Shown piece after piece: positions 46,564-58,160 of a DNA stretch of 64,000 bases. The stretch spans positions 1,302,001 to 1,366,000 of the forward strand of contig QUOL01000001.1 in the NCBI GenBank assembly GCA_009761415.1. Reading direction: 5' to 3'. Position numbers and translations under genes: made by a program. Source of the stretch: Sarcomyxa edulis (taxonomy: Eukaryota; Basidiomycota; Agaricomycetes; Agaricales; Mycenaceae). Below the pieces are notes generated by a model that saw only the letters and a list, made by a program, of their open reading frames with translations, made no database searches and had not been told where the DNA came from. How positions within the stretch are numbered: the first letter of the stretch is position 1; each line of letters starts with the position of its first letter.

Positions 46564-49068
46564 TCAATGCCGCCCTGGTGCACCAACCTCATCTTCAATT
46601 CTCCACATTCCAACCTTTCGCATCGCTTCTGCATCCCCATTCTCAAGTTCTGGTGCTGACAACAATGCAGCGACCATCTTCCAAGGATCCTTCCCTCCAC
46701 CGTAACGTAAAATCTCGTGTTTGTATCTTTCGCCCGTTTCACGATTCAAAGGATTATCGACGAAGACATTGCGCCAGACGCGCGACGCGATGGCACGGTC
46801 GAATAGATACGAATAGTATGTTGCACCATAACCGAACAGGTGACCAAATTGTGTCTGGAACGATGTACCAGGAACGTAGGGGATTAATCCACGCGTATTA
46901 TGTAGATGGGCGAGAGCGGCCGTGGAGTCGAAACCAGGATTTTGAACTTCTGGTGAATGATATACTTGATCCATCGCGGCGAGTAATATCTGAGCATAGG
47001 TGTCTATAGAATGGCACGGGTCCTCGTGGTGATTTCCGATCTGTCGAACGGTCGATGTCCCATCAATGTCGAATAATGACAGGACGGCGGGTGAGTTGAG
47101 GAAATGCTCCATGAGGATAGAGGGCAATTCTACGAAATCGGTCGCGCATCGTGTACCAGAGACGTTCTGATATTCTGTCTGGCCAATCATAGCTGGAAAG
47201 AATTAATGAGCTTGAGAAATGAATATAAAAGACGTCAATATGGGCGTACAGTGCATAGCATGTCCCATTTCGTGGAACAACGTCAAGACCTCGTGCCATT
47301 CGAGGATACAAGGACCTCGGGTCATTGTTAGTGGCGTGAATTCGGTGAGTAGAACAACTAATGGTAGTTGGTAGAGTCCTTCTTTCCCTGGAATCTTCTG
47401 TCGTTTCATAGCTTCAAACATAAGGGAAGGACGGACGCGGTATTCCGCTTCCGCTTCTATCCCATCACGAATCTCATCGTCATCATCCGTTCTCCGGGAA
47501 CACCGAACGGTGTAATGAGCTGCACCGCTTGGCTTTCCCCGTCGTGCAAATAAATCAGTATAAATCCATCCAATTACGCCCTTCTCTTCGTCTACCACTT
47601 CTAGTTTGTATACATCACGATTCCAGACCTCGCCAGGAGTAGTTTCGGTGGGTCGCAGCGTTACTCCGTATATATGGCGGAATAATCGAGAAAGACCCAT
47701 AAAGACGGTGCCTAAAGTGAGTGGGGGAAGTGCTATTGGCGGAGCAGGAGGTTCAGGAGGACAATAAAAGTCTCTATCCCAAGCCTGAATAATGGGGAAA
47801 GGTGATGTGTCTAAGTGCGCCTGCTTCCGCATGCTGAGGGCTTTTAGAGCCCTCCGTGCATACGGACCTGTATGGTCCATCAACGCATCCAGGAAGTGAT
47901 TAACGTTCTCTGTGAGAATGCATCATATCAGCGACAATATAGAGAGGATCTGGTTGATACTTACCTGGAGACTTGGCCATTTTATCCTCAAGGGCTAGAT
48001 GTGCGAAGCTTTTGCGTCCGATCAAGTGCGCGAGTTCAGCCCGGGCTCGCAGCAATTTTTCTAATCCCTCTATCTGCTCCGGCGTACTCGAATTGGCAGC
48101 CATATAAATCCTTCTGCGTGGTTCTTCAGCAGGTGCAGAACGCATAATCATCTGCGCCTGCAATGAACCTGGGTAGATCAAGAGGTCTCGCTGCGTAAAA
48201 CGCGCCTGGAGCTGTAGTCTGACACCCATCCCTTGATCTTTGAGTCCTACCAGTTCTGAGGGTTTTATGGCTGTGGGAGGACGAGCGGCATTGGCCTGCT
48301 GCAAGAATTCTCGTCCGAGTACACTGATTTCAGATGACAGCGCAACAAATCTTTCTCGCTGCGCAGGTGGGAGATCGATAGCAGACTTTTCGAAGTCTCT
48401 CCAGAATATCAGTGCAGTCTCATGTGCCTCGGGTCCAAGGGATTCGACGATAGCACGATCAGACAGCACGACTTTCAGAACCTGAATACGCACGGTGAAT
48501 TGGAGTATAGATGTCGATTTGAGTATTTACATACGTCGTACAATCCAACATGTGTGTTTAGGACATTCATGAACTCGCATAACTTCTCGTAAGCTGTGTT
48601 CGCGGCATCGACCCATGAAGAATCTGGATGAGCATTCCGAACGAGTTCTGCGAGGTCTATGACACCACAGAGCATGTCACTAAGACGATCCAAGTTCTTC
48701 ACAACCTTCTTCAACTCGTCCGGCGACTCTGGAGCTCGTATGATGCGCTCGGTGAGTACGTGGGCACGTACGAGAGTAGCATCGGCCAATGTGATCAACG
48801 CTTCAGGATGGGTCAACGAAGAATGTCCGAAGAGCCCTGTGTGTCTAGAAGAGGGCGACGACCTATGGGATTCTCTTGGATGATCATAGAGTGCGATAAG
48901 AGCCTTGTCATCGGAGGATGCAGGTATTATAGGCTGTGATTGAGTGGATGAGAACCTGACCCGAGATTTGGGCGCATGAACGGGGTCCCTCTCCGAGAAG
49001 AGACAACCGCGAAAACGGAAGGGTCGTGCAGGCTTTGGGAGAAGGGTCCTCGCAGTCCTTGCAATCAT
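46564..49068 (-). CDS. MIP: Mitochondrial intermediate peptidase
   Basis: Multi-exon gene for an M3-family metallopeptidase (thimet oligopeptidase clan). The start [19 protein letters not shown] is an Arg-rich mitochondrial presequence. Family blocks are [38 protein letters not shown] and [20 protein letters not shown]. The zinc site [13 protein letters not shown] has the HExGH core, where HEMGH corresponds to HExxH, and [13 protein letters not shown] carries the further zinc-ligand Glu. The C terminus reads [16 protein letters not shown] and the stop is at 46564-46566. The enzyme removes octapeptides from imported mitochondrial proteins. It is the classic neighbour of matA and here converges with HD1. 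Confidence 0.95.
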
Positions 49069-49493
49069 AAATGCGGAGGGGTCGAACGCAACGACGAGCA
49101 AGAAAAACAAAACGAGGAGAGATCGTAGAGAGCCGCCAGAGCCCAGCCTTCCACGATCGGCAGTTTCCTTATCCGCTATGATCGATCATCTTCTAATTCA
49201 CACAAATCCATTGGCCACACAAGCTGCAGAGATTGGAATCGACCATTGAGGAGGAGGTCATTGGGGACGAGCAACTGCGAAGATAGCAGATGTTAGATTA
49301 TGTCAGAAGCTACTCGTGTATTGAGTTTACTAGATTTTGCCATTGCAACGTTAACATGGAAGAAGATATAAGAATGCTAGAAATATGCCAGAAGACTGCT
49401 AGAGATGAATGAAATGCTGTGAGGTATGTAAAGAACTTGAAGAACTCGATGTACGATAAAACTTGCAATTGAACGGCTTGAGACGACCAGTCT
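49069..49493. other. Upstream region of MIP
   Basis: This stretch lies between MIP and the WHIM-domain gene, both on the minus strand, and so holds the MIP promoter and the 3' flank of the other gene. I see no ORF with support, no clear TATA box and no repeat. Confidence 0.4.
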
Positions 49494-51656
49494 TTAGGGC
49501 GATTCCACTGGGGACAGACTTCCTTCGAGGCTAGCATTTCTGTCCATGTCTATATCATTTCCGTTGGAACTCGACGGTGGCGGCGTATGTCGACTTTTTC
49601 CATCTCCGTTGCTCTTGTAGCCGTTCGTTCCGGATGGAGCAATTCCGTTGGTGAATAATTCCCCTGGTATTGGCTCTACTGCATAGTACCAGAATTTACT
49701 TTTCTTCTTCCCTGCGACCTGTTCTAGTGCAATTTCTGTCGGCTTAACAGCTGCGGCGCCGTGCGTGTGGACTTTGAGTCCGGCACGATCACCATGAGAG
49801 GTCACTGATGAGGCGTCCATGGAACCTGTGCTCATGGTACTTTCTTCTGTGCGTGCCCGTTTCGGTGGGGGCTCAAGATCAAGTTGGGTATCTGGAGGAG
49901 CACCCAGCCGGGATGAACGTCGTTCGCCCCGCCAGTGGCTCCATGTGTCTTGTGCTTCGCGTTTTCCGTTTCCATTTCCATTCTGCGCTGCAGTTCTTGT
50001 CGAGCGTCGGTAACCGACGGCCGCCGAAGCACGTCGGCTTGATCTCTTGTTGGGACCGTCGTCGATGAAATCGTCTTCATCAAATTCATCGTCATAGCCT
50101 CTGTCTTCTTCGTGGTATGTGTATTCGTCTGCATCGTCCTGGAGGGGTTTCCAAAAATAGCTGGTCAGCCCGAAGAAAGCAAATAAAATACACACAGGAA
50201 CTTGCCTCGCTGTCAACATCGTTACTATACACGTAATCTGGTCTCTGTGTTTGCCGTCGGGTTCGTGTTTCACGAACCTCAGCCTGTGCATAAAGAGTCT
50301 GGCGTTGTTCTATCTTCCTTCGTACTCTTTGTACCCGCTGTCAATATAGGTGAGTAGAGTCCGACAATGGGAAGGTCAAGAGGCAAGTAGGAAACCTATC
50401 TACTTGGTTTCCGGCGAAGATAACACGGATATGAAATATACTCACTCCTAGTTCGGCGTCAATTGCCTCAATGCGTCCTTCGAGGGCGGAGATAAGAGCA
50501 AGATGAGACTGTTCCAGTTTAGACAATCGGCCCTTGACTTTCTGGGGAGAAGAGGCTTTCAATTCTTCGATAGCGGCCAAGTAATCCTCCTTTGTAGATG
50601 AGAGTGTCTGGAATGTTGCGGTGGTCTTCCACGGGTTCGTAGAGACATAGATCCTGGGTGAATCTGATAGAAAATGAAACGGTGGTGAGGGACGTGATCA
50701 TTACCAAGGCTGAAAGACCGGACGGCCTGAGCCGGTGACGGAGGATCTCAGAAAATAAAAAAAGGCTCTATGCCGGGCAAATACATGCAAATACCGGCCT
50801 TGAAGTGACAGTGATAAAGGAATGGTACGGACCATCTGCGACCCAGTAGCGTTTGCGGTGTATATCCTGGCCGAGAGGAATGCATTGCAACCGTTCCTGG
50901 CTATTGGGGTCATCGGCGTCCGGAGGTGCAGCCGCCACTTCCTTTTTCTTGTGTTTATTGTGAACCACTCCCCATGCTCGATCAATCGTATTCTTGATCT
51001 CTGGAGTATGGCATAGTTGTAGTTCAACAAGTTGGCGCAATATTTTCAACTATATTGTGGCCATGAAGTATTCCGTTAGTCTCGGACACCCCCGATGGAC
51101 ACAGAAAACCCGTACTTTGAAATCCCAGTCTGCGGCGAAAATTCCTCCTTCTAGCCTATCAAAAGGATCCACGTTCATCTTCAGGTCATCGTCCCAGAAC
51201 ACGGTCCTCTCGGATGATTTGAAGTATTCGGACAGCACAGTTGCCACAGTTGTAGAGATCTGATCCGGGCTGGTATTCCCCACAGCATTCGCAATGTGTT
51301 AGCAGCATATTCGAAACGTGTTGTGACACGCACGCACCTCAAGTTACGCGTCTGCGGCCTCAGATTCAGCACAAATCGTGCTAATATTTTGGTAAGGATG
51401 GGAGTCGGCTCTCGCGACAAGAGAGCATTCTCAAAACTATAGCCATTCGGGACCATGATGTGATCAACTAGAGGGTTAGTACAAAATGCGGCGCGACGCA
51501 CTCCATTGGTGTTTCCAGCCCTTCGATCTTTCCTCGGAGTTGAGTAAACTTGCAAATAAACGAATAGATGAACATGGCCTCCCAACGGTCCGATGGATGT
51601 TTGGCATTTGATGGTGGACATATGTGACCCTTCTTTTCGGTGCTAGAAGTTGCCAT
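49494..51656 (-). CDS. WHIM/DDT-type chromatin-remodelling protein
   Basis: Multi-exon gene. The N-terminal part has a DDT-like helical region (SDRWEAMFIYSFICKFTQL, then STTVATVLSEYFKS) and a WHIM1-like region (WDFKLKILRQLVELQLCHTP). A WHIM2-like motif spans an exon junction: CIPLGQDIHRKRYWVAD, then PRIYVSTNPWKTT. These motifs occur in accessory subunits of ISWI-type nucleosome remodellers, where they bind linker DNA. A coiled-coil stretch (RLSKLEQSHLALISALEGR) follows, then an acidic region and a low-complexity tail with RRSSRLGAPP. Yeast and animal relatives have similar architecture, but I cannot name the orthologue. It lies in tandem with MIP and the FAM32A gene. Confidence 0.75.
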
Positions 51657-51990
51657 GATGAAAGTCGCTGGGTATGAGCGCGACAAGATGAGAGTACGGA
51701 ATAAGCAGAGAAGAAGCGGCGCGAGTTACTATTTCAAGGTCACACCTGGTTATTTTCAAACTGAACAAATAGATTACAATAGGTAGTGGCACTCTCTACA
51801 CTACCCAGGCACGGTGATATACACGAGAAAGAACGTCCCATCGAAAGCAAGATGTATCAAGGTAGCGGAAACGACCTAGACGATACGAAGGGTGAACCGA
51901 ACCCAAGATTTGCAAAAAAAACAGCATGGCCAACAAGGTATCCCTGATATTCCCTCCCCAGAAGATATGCGAAGCAGTGAAGGGCAGGTC
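51657..51990. other. Intergenic between the FAM32A homologue and the WHIM gene
   Basis: Both neighbours are on the minus strand. The stretch carries the promoter of the WHIM-domain gene and the 3' flank of the FAM32A homologue. No gene or repeat is seen. Confidence 0.4.
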
Positions 51991-52520
51991 TTATCCAGGA
52001 CCGACCTAGAAAATATCTGAGTAAGAGCAAGGGCCACTTGACAGGGGCAACACACTTTTGGGATATCGTGGTGCTCGCTGAGAGACTCGAGATGAGCATT
52101 AAACTCGCTGACACGGTCTTTGTGTGTCTTGTTTGCTAATTTTGCGACGCGTTCAGCGAGCTAGGGGATTGAGATGAGAAGAAACGCATAGCTCATGCTG
52201 ACGGCAGACTCACCCTCCGTTTCTGAACCTCCTCGAATCGCCTCTCTGCCTCTGTTTTCCTGGAACTACTGCCTGAGGCAGACGGTACTCCACCACTACT
52301 ATCTGATGGCTTGTCCTCTTTGAACAGTAGATCTTTGACACGTTCACGCTCTGATTCAGCATGGGTTTTTGTCTTCGACTTTGATTTCTTTTTTCTGTCT
52401 ATATTGTTAGCCGGAAACATATCAGAATGAAGCTGGAACGCACTTCTTTACAATACCGCCCTCAGCTACTCCGCCTTTCAGCTTGAGTGAGCCGCCGGGG
52501 CGTAAGTCGTAGTCGGACAT
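51991..52520 (-). CDS. FAM32A-like nuclear protein
   Basis: A short gene of four exons. The start SDYDLRPGGSLKLKGG matches the FAM32A N-terminal motif (PLKLKG). A lysine-rich run (KKKSKSKTKTH) and AERRFEEVQKRR lead to the most conserved part, LANKTHKDRVSEFNAHLESL followed by SEHHDIPKVGPG. The last intron falls directly before VGPG; the stop is at 51991-51993. FAM32A binds at the catalytic centre of the spliceosome and stabilises 3' splice-site docking. Here it is divergent from the TMEM115-like gene, with 157 bp between start codons. Confidence 0.88.
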
Positions 52521-52677
52521 AAAGAAGCAATGTGTCACAAACTGTGACCTGGTTGCCTGCTGCGAATTTCGCCATCGACCTCCCGGCTTCCTCACTGAAA
52601 ATACTTGCAAAGGTTGTGCGGACGCGTAGACCACGGTAGACGTCCTCAAACCTACCCGTCGTTCTCTTCACGTCAAG

Positions 52678-54021
52678 ATGGCTCTCCTATCATCTCCTCT
52701 CCATTTTCTCAACTCAATTCCCCCAGTAACGCGCGCATTTACCGCAGCTACAGTTGTCTCAACTTCCCTCTATGGTTTTGTTCTCTGGCAAGGAGCTACG
52801 TCTACCCCATATCTCACCCTCATCCCTGGATCAAGTCTCTTCTACCCATGGACCTTTGTTACCTCGGCATTGGTCGAAACAAGCATATTTGAGGTCAGTA
52901 TCTCTTACTGCGGTCTACGAGTCTGGAGACTCAAAAGTGTTCATGTGTGTAGTTCTTCGCAACGATGATTTTTGTTCCTCCGTCTCTACGGTATTTGGAA
53001 CGGTTGTGGGGAAGTGTCGAAACTATCAAGTTTATCTTGGTCTCCGTTTTCGTTCCCAACATCATTGCATTCGCGTTCAATTGGTTGGAGTACATGGCTA
53101 CAAAAAACGCGGACCTCTTCCTGTGCGTACTCCGTTTCTATGTACTGCCGTTCTGCCTGACGCAGCTCGCAAAGTTATGGGATGCAATATCACGGCCAAA
53201 TGGCTCTGCAGACAGCCATCCTTGTCGCCTTCACACAGATCATTCCCGAACATCAAGTTCAAATAATGGGTGTCATCAAGACCCGTGTCAAGGTGACAAC
53301 GTTCATCCTTCTTTCTGGGATGCATCCTTACCGTGGTTGTAGCGGATCCCAATGGCCTATCTCACTCTGTCCACAATCTTGACATTCATTGGATTCCAAT
53401 GTCCTTGGATCGTCATCCAATTCGGTTGGTTGGTTGGCTGGGTATACCTACGTTTCTACAAGAAGAACACCGGTGACGTTGTCGGTGGAGGTGACTCGTA
53501 TGGTGATCGGAGCGAAACCTTTGCGTTCGTCTACTGGTTCCCCCCATTCATTCAGTGAGCATATCGAACTGTTCATATTCCGCAACCATAATAACAGGCT
53601 GCCAGCTATCCTATATCTCTGCTTTCGAATTTTGCCCATTCATTGGCAACCCGGTTCCACCTTATCCCTTCGTCGGGCCCCGATCTTGAAAATGGCGCTT
53701 ACGGTCAAGTCCCCGGTAGTGCGCGCGCAGAAGCTGAGCGGAGAAGGTAATTTTCCACACCGGACATTCGATCGTTTTCCAGCTCACACTCTTAGCAGGG
53801 CGATGGCACTGAAAGCCCTGGATCAACGCATTGCAAACAGTGCATCTCCTTCCGGCTCAAGCTCTTCTTCGTCTAACCAATCCGCACAAGCACCTCGACC
53901 ACCCCCTGTTGCTGCAGCTCGTGCTGATGCACCGAACATGCCTTCGTCTTCTCCAGTACTTGGTAGGAAGAAAAGCATTGGAGAGATGGATGTTGGTGAT
54001 TCAGAACAAGCAGGGATATAG
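52678..54021 (+). CDS. TMEM115-like rhomboid-fold Golgi membrane protein
   Basis: Multi-exon gene. The exons give hydrophobic segments AFTAATVVSTSLYGFVLW, then FYPWTFVTSALVETSIFE, FILVSVFVPNIIAFAFNW and LPMAYLTLSTILTFIGF. The cytosolic end has GDRSETFAFVYWFPPFI and RRRAMALKALDQRI, both typical of the TMEM115/DUF1751 family. Family members have a rhomboid-like fold without protease residues and sit in the Golgi, where they affect retrograde transport. The C-terminal 60 residues are Ser/Pro-rich. The exon with SGPDLENGAYGQVPGSARAE is read in a different frame from the longest ORF of that stretch. Confidence 0.85.
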
Positions 54022-54197
54022 ATACGATAGAAACTTATTAGCATCTAGTGTACATTGTCCCAAAAGTCTCATAGCTTCTTTCGATATAATTCATTTACCG
54101 CGACTTTTGCTATCCCCAACGTCGCGCTAATCTGCTTACATAAACAGCAGCACCTCCAGCTCATGAATTTCTGTGACCTACTGCTATAGCCTTAGGC

Positions 54198-57100
54198 ATG
54201 GCTCGGCGACCTTCAACCGTCTCAGTCAATTCTTTTGCATCTATCCAGGGAATTGGCAGGCCTTCCATTCACGAGGTTTCATCCCCACGCATTGTGTCCA
54301 ACCAGGATGGAATTTCCTCGCGGAAGGCATCTCTTTCCAAGATACCAAATGACAGTCTTACTCTGGATCCAGACGAGTTGTTCAGGAAACATACCGTAAC
54401 GGAAGTCAAGTTGGTACAGAAACGGCTGAGGTGAGTCTCACAAAAGTATGTGCGTCCGACTCCAACTCAATAGACGGACAGAGCGGATGCCGACGCGAAG
54501 CAAGAGGAGCTACGGTTGATGGTTGGGTGCGTGTTTCCTCTGTCTGTATCTGGTAAACGACACGACGAGACCTTAATATGAAAGCACAGTGAACGATATC
54601 GCGACCTTTTGCAGGCGTCTACATCTATCATCGCTATTGCGCGCTCGTCTAAACATGTAACGGAGGCTCTAGAGGAAACGAAGGCAGCTATTATCTCCCA
54701 GGAGGAACCCCCGCTCCCCAAGCGGGCTGCTCTGAATGCCAAAGAAGGTACGTCCTCGAATTTCGTGATGGAAATGACTTTGCATTGAGAGTAGGATCCA
54801 GATACAAATCTCCAAGCACTACAACAACTCTCGGCACACATGAAGCTATTGCTAGATGCACCCGAACATCTGTGGCGACTGATCGAGAAGAAAAAGTACT
54901 ATGCAGCTGCATGGTTATTCTTATTGGCACGCGTAGTTCACCGTGCGTTGATTCGGGATGACGAGCAAGACGAGGAAGCCTGGAGTAGTCAAGGCATCGA
55001 TGTTCTGGTGCGCCTAAACGTCTGGTTGCTCTCGGGGAAGGGCTAAGCGTGCGATACAGGAACAATTTCCTCTTGTTACGCGTCAATGGGACGCTGTATC
55101 ACAATTCCGTTCTCAGATTATCCATAAAGCGACCCTGTCGTTGCGGGAGTATACCCCACCCCCAGAGGTACGACATCGTGGGTCCCTGACATAGTCCCAT
55201 TGCTAATCTAGAAACAGGACACTTGTGCAACGCTGTTCACACTCCATCTTTTAGATTCACGGCCGCTCACAGAGACATTTTCTGTGCTATTGAGCCAACG
55301 GTCAAAAACCCTTCAAAGTCTGCTTTCTTGGACTCCGGAGTCCTCGCACCCCATTTCTCTCGTGAACGGGACAGCCGTACACAAAACAAACGGCCACCCT
55401 CCAGAGACGAAGATCACCAAATCCGCATCAGGATCTTTAGCAAAACCTATTCTTGCGGTCAAACATGCCACGCAAACAGCATTATATACCATCATCAAGA
55501 CGGTCAAGAATGCGCGGGATATCTTTCAAGAAAACGCGTCCGGCCACTCGCTAGTCGGATCCGTTTTGGAATACATACAGACCGATTCGCCCAGTTCACT
55601 TCCACATACCACACTCCCTACGGAACTACAGCTCACCACTCAAACACTTCTGACAACGCTCCCCTCATCAACTCATTTCCTTCTTTTACCACCTGCCCTA
55701 CGCTCATATAAACCATATGTTGACCTCACCTCTTCTTCGTCATCCGTTCCCCAATCGCAGTTCGTCCAAAGATTAGACGATTGGTTCCATAAGTCGACGA
55801 ACCATCTACAGACTGCTATGCAAAGATGGTTCGCGGACCTCCAGAGTGTCAGGGAGGTCTGGAATATCAGAACGTCGATGCGTCATTGGATCCTCTCTTC
55901 CCCTGGTCTTGGAGATCAGGAGGTTGATCAAGTTAAGTCTATCATCGACCACGTCTGCAATCAGCGGGTACTTGCGATATGGAAGGCGACTTTGGATGAC
56001 GCAGAGATGGCCTTCGAGAAGCAGTTAGGTGAAGCAACATCATCTTTGGGTGAAGGATCCAATACGTATCGGATAGGTAAACTCCAGCTATCTGCTTCGA
56101 AAAGTGATCTGTTCTGATTGATATTCATAGATGTGTCCCCTGTTGAGAATCTGTTTCAAGCCCCTCCACTGCCTGTCGTGTCCCAGGCTGGGCTCATCCC
56201 CGCCGATACGTCTTTCCAAAAATACAAAGCCGCGTTACGACGCCAGCTTCTAGGCCGGACATCCCTGCTCGACGATGTTCTAGCTACTCTCGAAAATTGT
56301 GCAAGATCACTACAACAAGATCTTGCCCTCGTTCTCGAGACCGAGGGCGAAGATACGCAGTAAGCTCATCTTCATAGTATGGTCAAGCCACTATGTCCAT
56401 AAACATTGTTCTCTCTAGTGTATTGGCAGAGCAACTTACGGAAGCTTATCGACCAAACGCTGAACGGCTGTGCTCCGGTGTATCTACGATTCTGGAATCG
56501 ACAATTGAGAAGAATACCAAAGATACCGGTAAGGCTAATGACTGACTGACCAATTCTGATACCAATGATCTGATTTTCAGTGTCAGATCTTTCCATGGAT
56601 AGTCTTGTGTTCACAGGACGAATAGCGGACGAGCTGGCATCCTCGTCGCTGTTCATATCCGAAATATGTACCGGGGCAGAATCGTCCTCAGGTATGTGCA
56701 TAACCTCTAACACTGTATCAGTGGCCACTGACGTTGTCCCCAGACTTCCGAAAAAACGTTGCATCCGTCCATCATCGAGTCATTGATCGATGGCGGAAAC
56801 ACACTGTTTCTCGAATCGTTCGGGAACACCGACTAGCTATCCGCCCATTGTCAAAAACCAGACTGCCCTGTAAGCAATCTCCTTGACTATTCGAAATATT
56901 CGACGTGTACTAATACTGGTTTGACAGCACACTCGATACCTTCCGGTCCATCGTCAGGTCTTGTAAAGTCGCTTTTGACTCTCGCAAATTCCATTCAACA
57001 GCTTGAGCTTTGTCGGGATCCTTCGCAGCAAGAAAATCTGACAGCTGAAACTCTGCGTCTGTTCATTGTCGAGCTACTCGATGATGTATCGAGCTGGGAG

Positions 57101-57559
57101 CTGGACAGTTCCCAAGCACTTTGGGACCTTACGTTTCTGAGGCAGTTGGTCAACACCCGAGACGATGACGATTGCGGTCAAAGACTAGATGAGAAGCTCG
57201 ATTCATTGCGGAGTCAGGTCTGCCGCTATCTCATTCTCTCTACGTGAACATCCAAACTCATTACTATTGCGATTTTGTATATTTTCCAGGGGAAGGAAAA
57301 TAACACACCAGAACGGAAAGAATTAGACCGAGTCAGTTCCGATTACCTTGCAAGAACGCAAATACTTTTCGCCGCGTTACTACCTCATCCTTCCGCCGTT
57401 CTCCGGGACAATACCAGTATTAGTAAGGAGAAATATGCGACGCTGCTGCTTCCGTACGGCACTCCTTCGATGGACCAAAAATTCCAGTTTGCTGTTGATT
57501 CAGCCAAACCTTCTTCAAGATTTGGATTGTTGTTGGTTGGGAGTGGTGGTGGCAGTTAG
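54198..57559 (+). CDS. COG1: Conserved oligomeric Golgi complex subunit 1
   Basis: Multi-exon gene for a large helical tethering protein, about 950 residues. The N terminus has the Vps51/COG1-type start LDPDELFRKHTVTEVKLVQK, then ERYRDLLQASTSIIAIARSS. The next exons carry LLLDAPEHLWRLIEKKKYYA and AAWLFLLARVVHRAL, typical of lobe A subunits. The middle has SFVQ-like QFVQRLDDWFHKSTNHLQTA. The end contains DYLARTQILFAALLPHPSAV and finishes SSRFGLLLVGSGGG. COG tethers vesicles within the Golgi. The gene lies 176 bp after the TMEM115-like Golgi gene on the same strand. Confidence 0.88.
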
Positions 57560-58160
57560 TTTATGAGTACGATACTGTTTCTTAAATTTATCTGGAGGGA
57601 CTTGCAATTGCAACATATATGGACAATAGCGTTTTGGGTGAGTGATCGGGTGGACTGCGAATCCTTCCAAGGAAATATCACAACGGTATGCATTGGTGTC
57701 AACATTCATCCGTATTGACCTGGGCACGTTCATTGCGGGCTGGGCAAGCTATGCACGAGCTAATCATCTCAACGTCCAACAGTATCATTGGTTGGCATTG
57801 CCATGATAAATCAGTGAGCAACCATCTATATACATATCAGCACAAATATAACTCTGACAGATCGTCAATGACCAGTCTCTCAGGCATCATGTATGGACAT
57901 ACTTACTGCGTATAAAGTTTCCTGGAAATTCGAGACCCAATTTGGTGTAATTACCGACGGGCGATGGCCACACACGCCGCTATCTCGACAATTGTCATGT
58001 CACTGAACCTTGCCTGTTCTTTTTCCACCACCTCCAAGTCCTTCAGATCCATCAAGGCCTTCATCTCGTCGCTGGTCGATTCCTGCACGTAGCTACTCAA
58101 GGTCTAGTGGGTTTCTCGGGTTAGGCGGATTCAAGTGCTCGAGCATTAGTCGTGTCTCCA
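57560..58160. other. Intergenic region before the putative receptor gene
   Basis: About 600 bp without a supported gene. A short ORF from the ATG at 57965 (MATHAAISTIVMSL...) ends at a TAG before the presumed start at 58161; it could be an upstream ORF or part of a first exon. No repeat or RNA gene is seen. Confidence 0.35.

Noticed and set aside
49808..50134. Overlapping ORFs on both strands inside the WHIM-domain gene
   Set aside because: They are shadows of the long in-frame exon 49494-50291, whose product continues the upstream exons.
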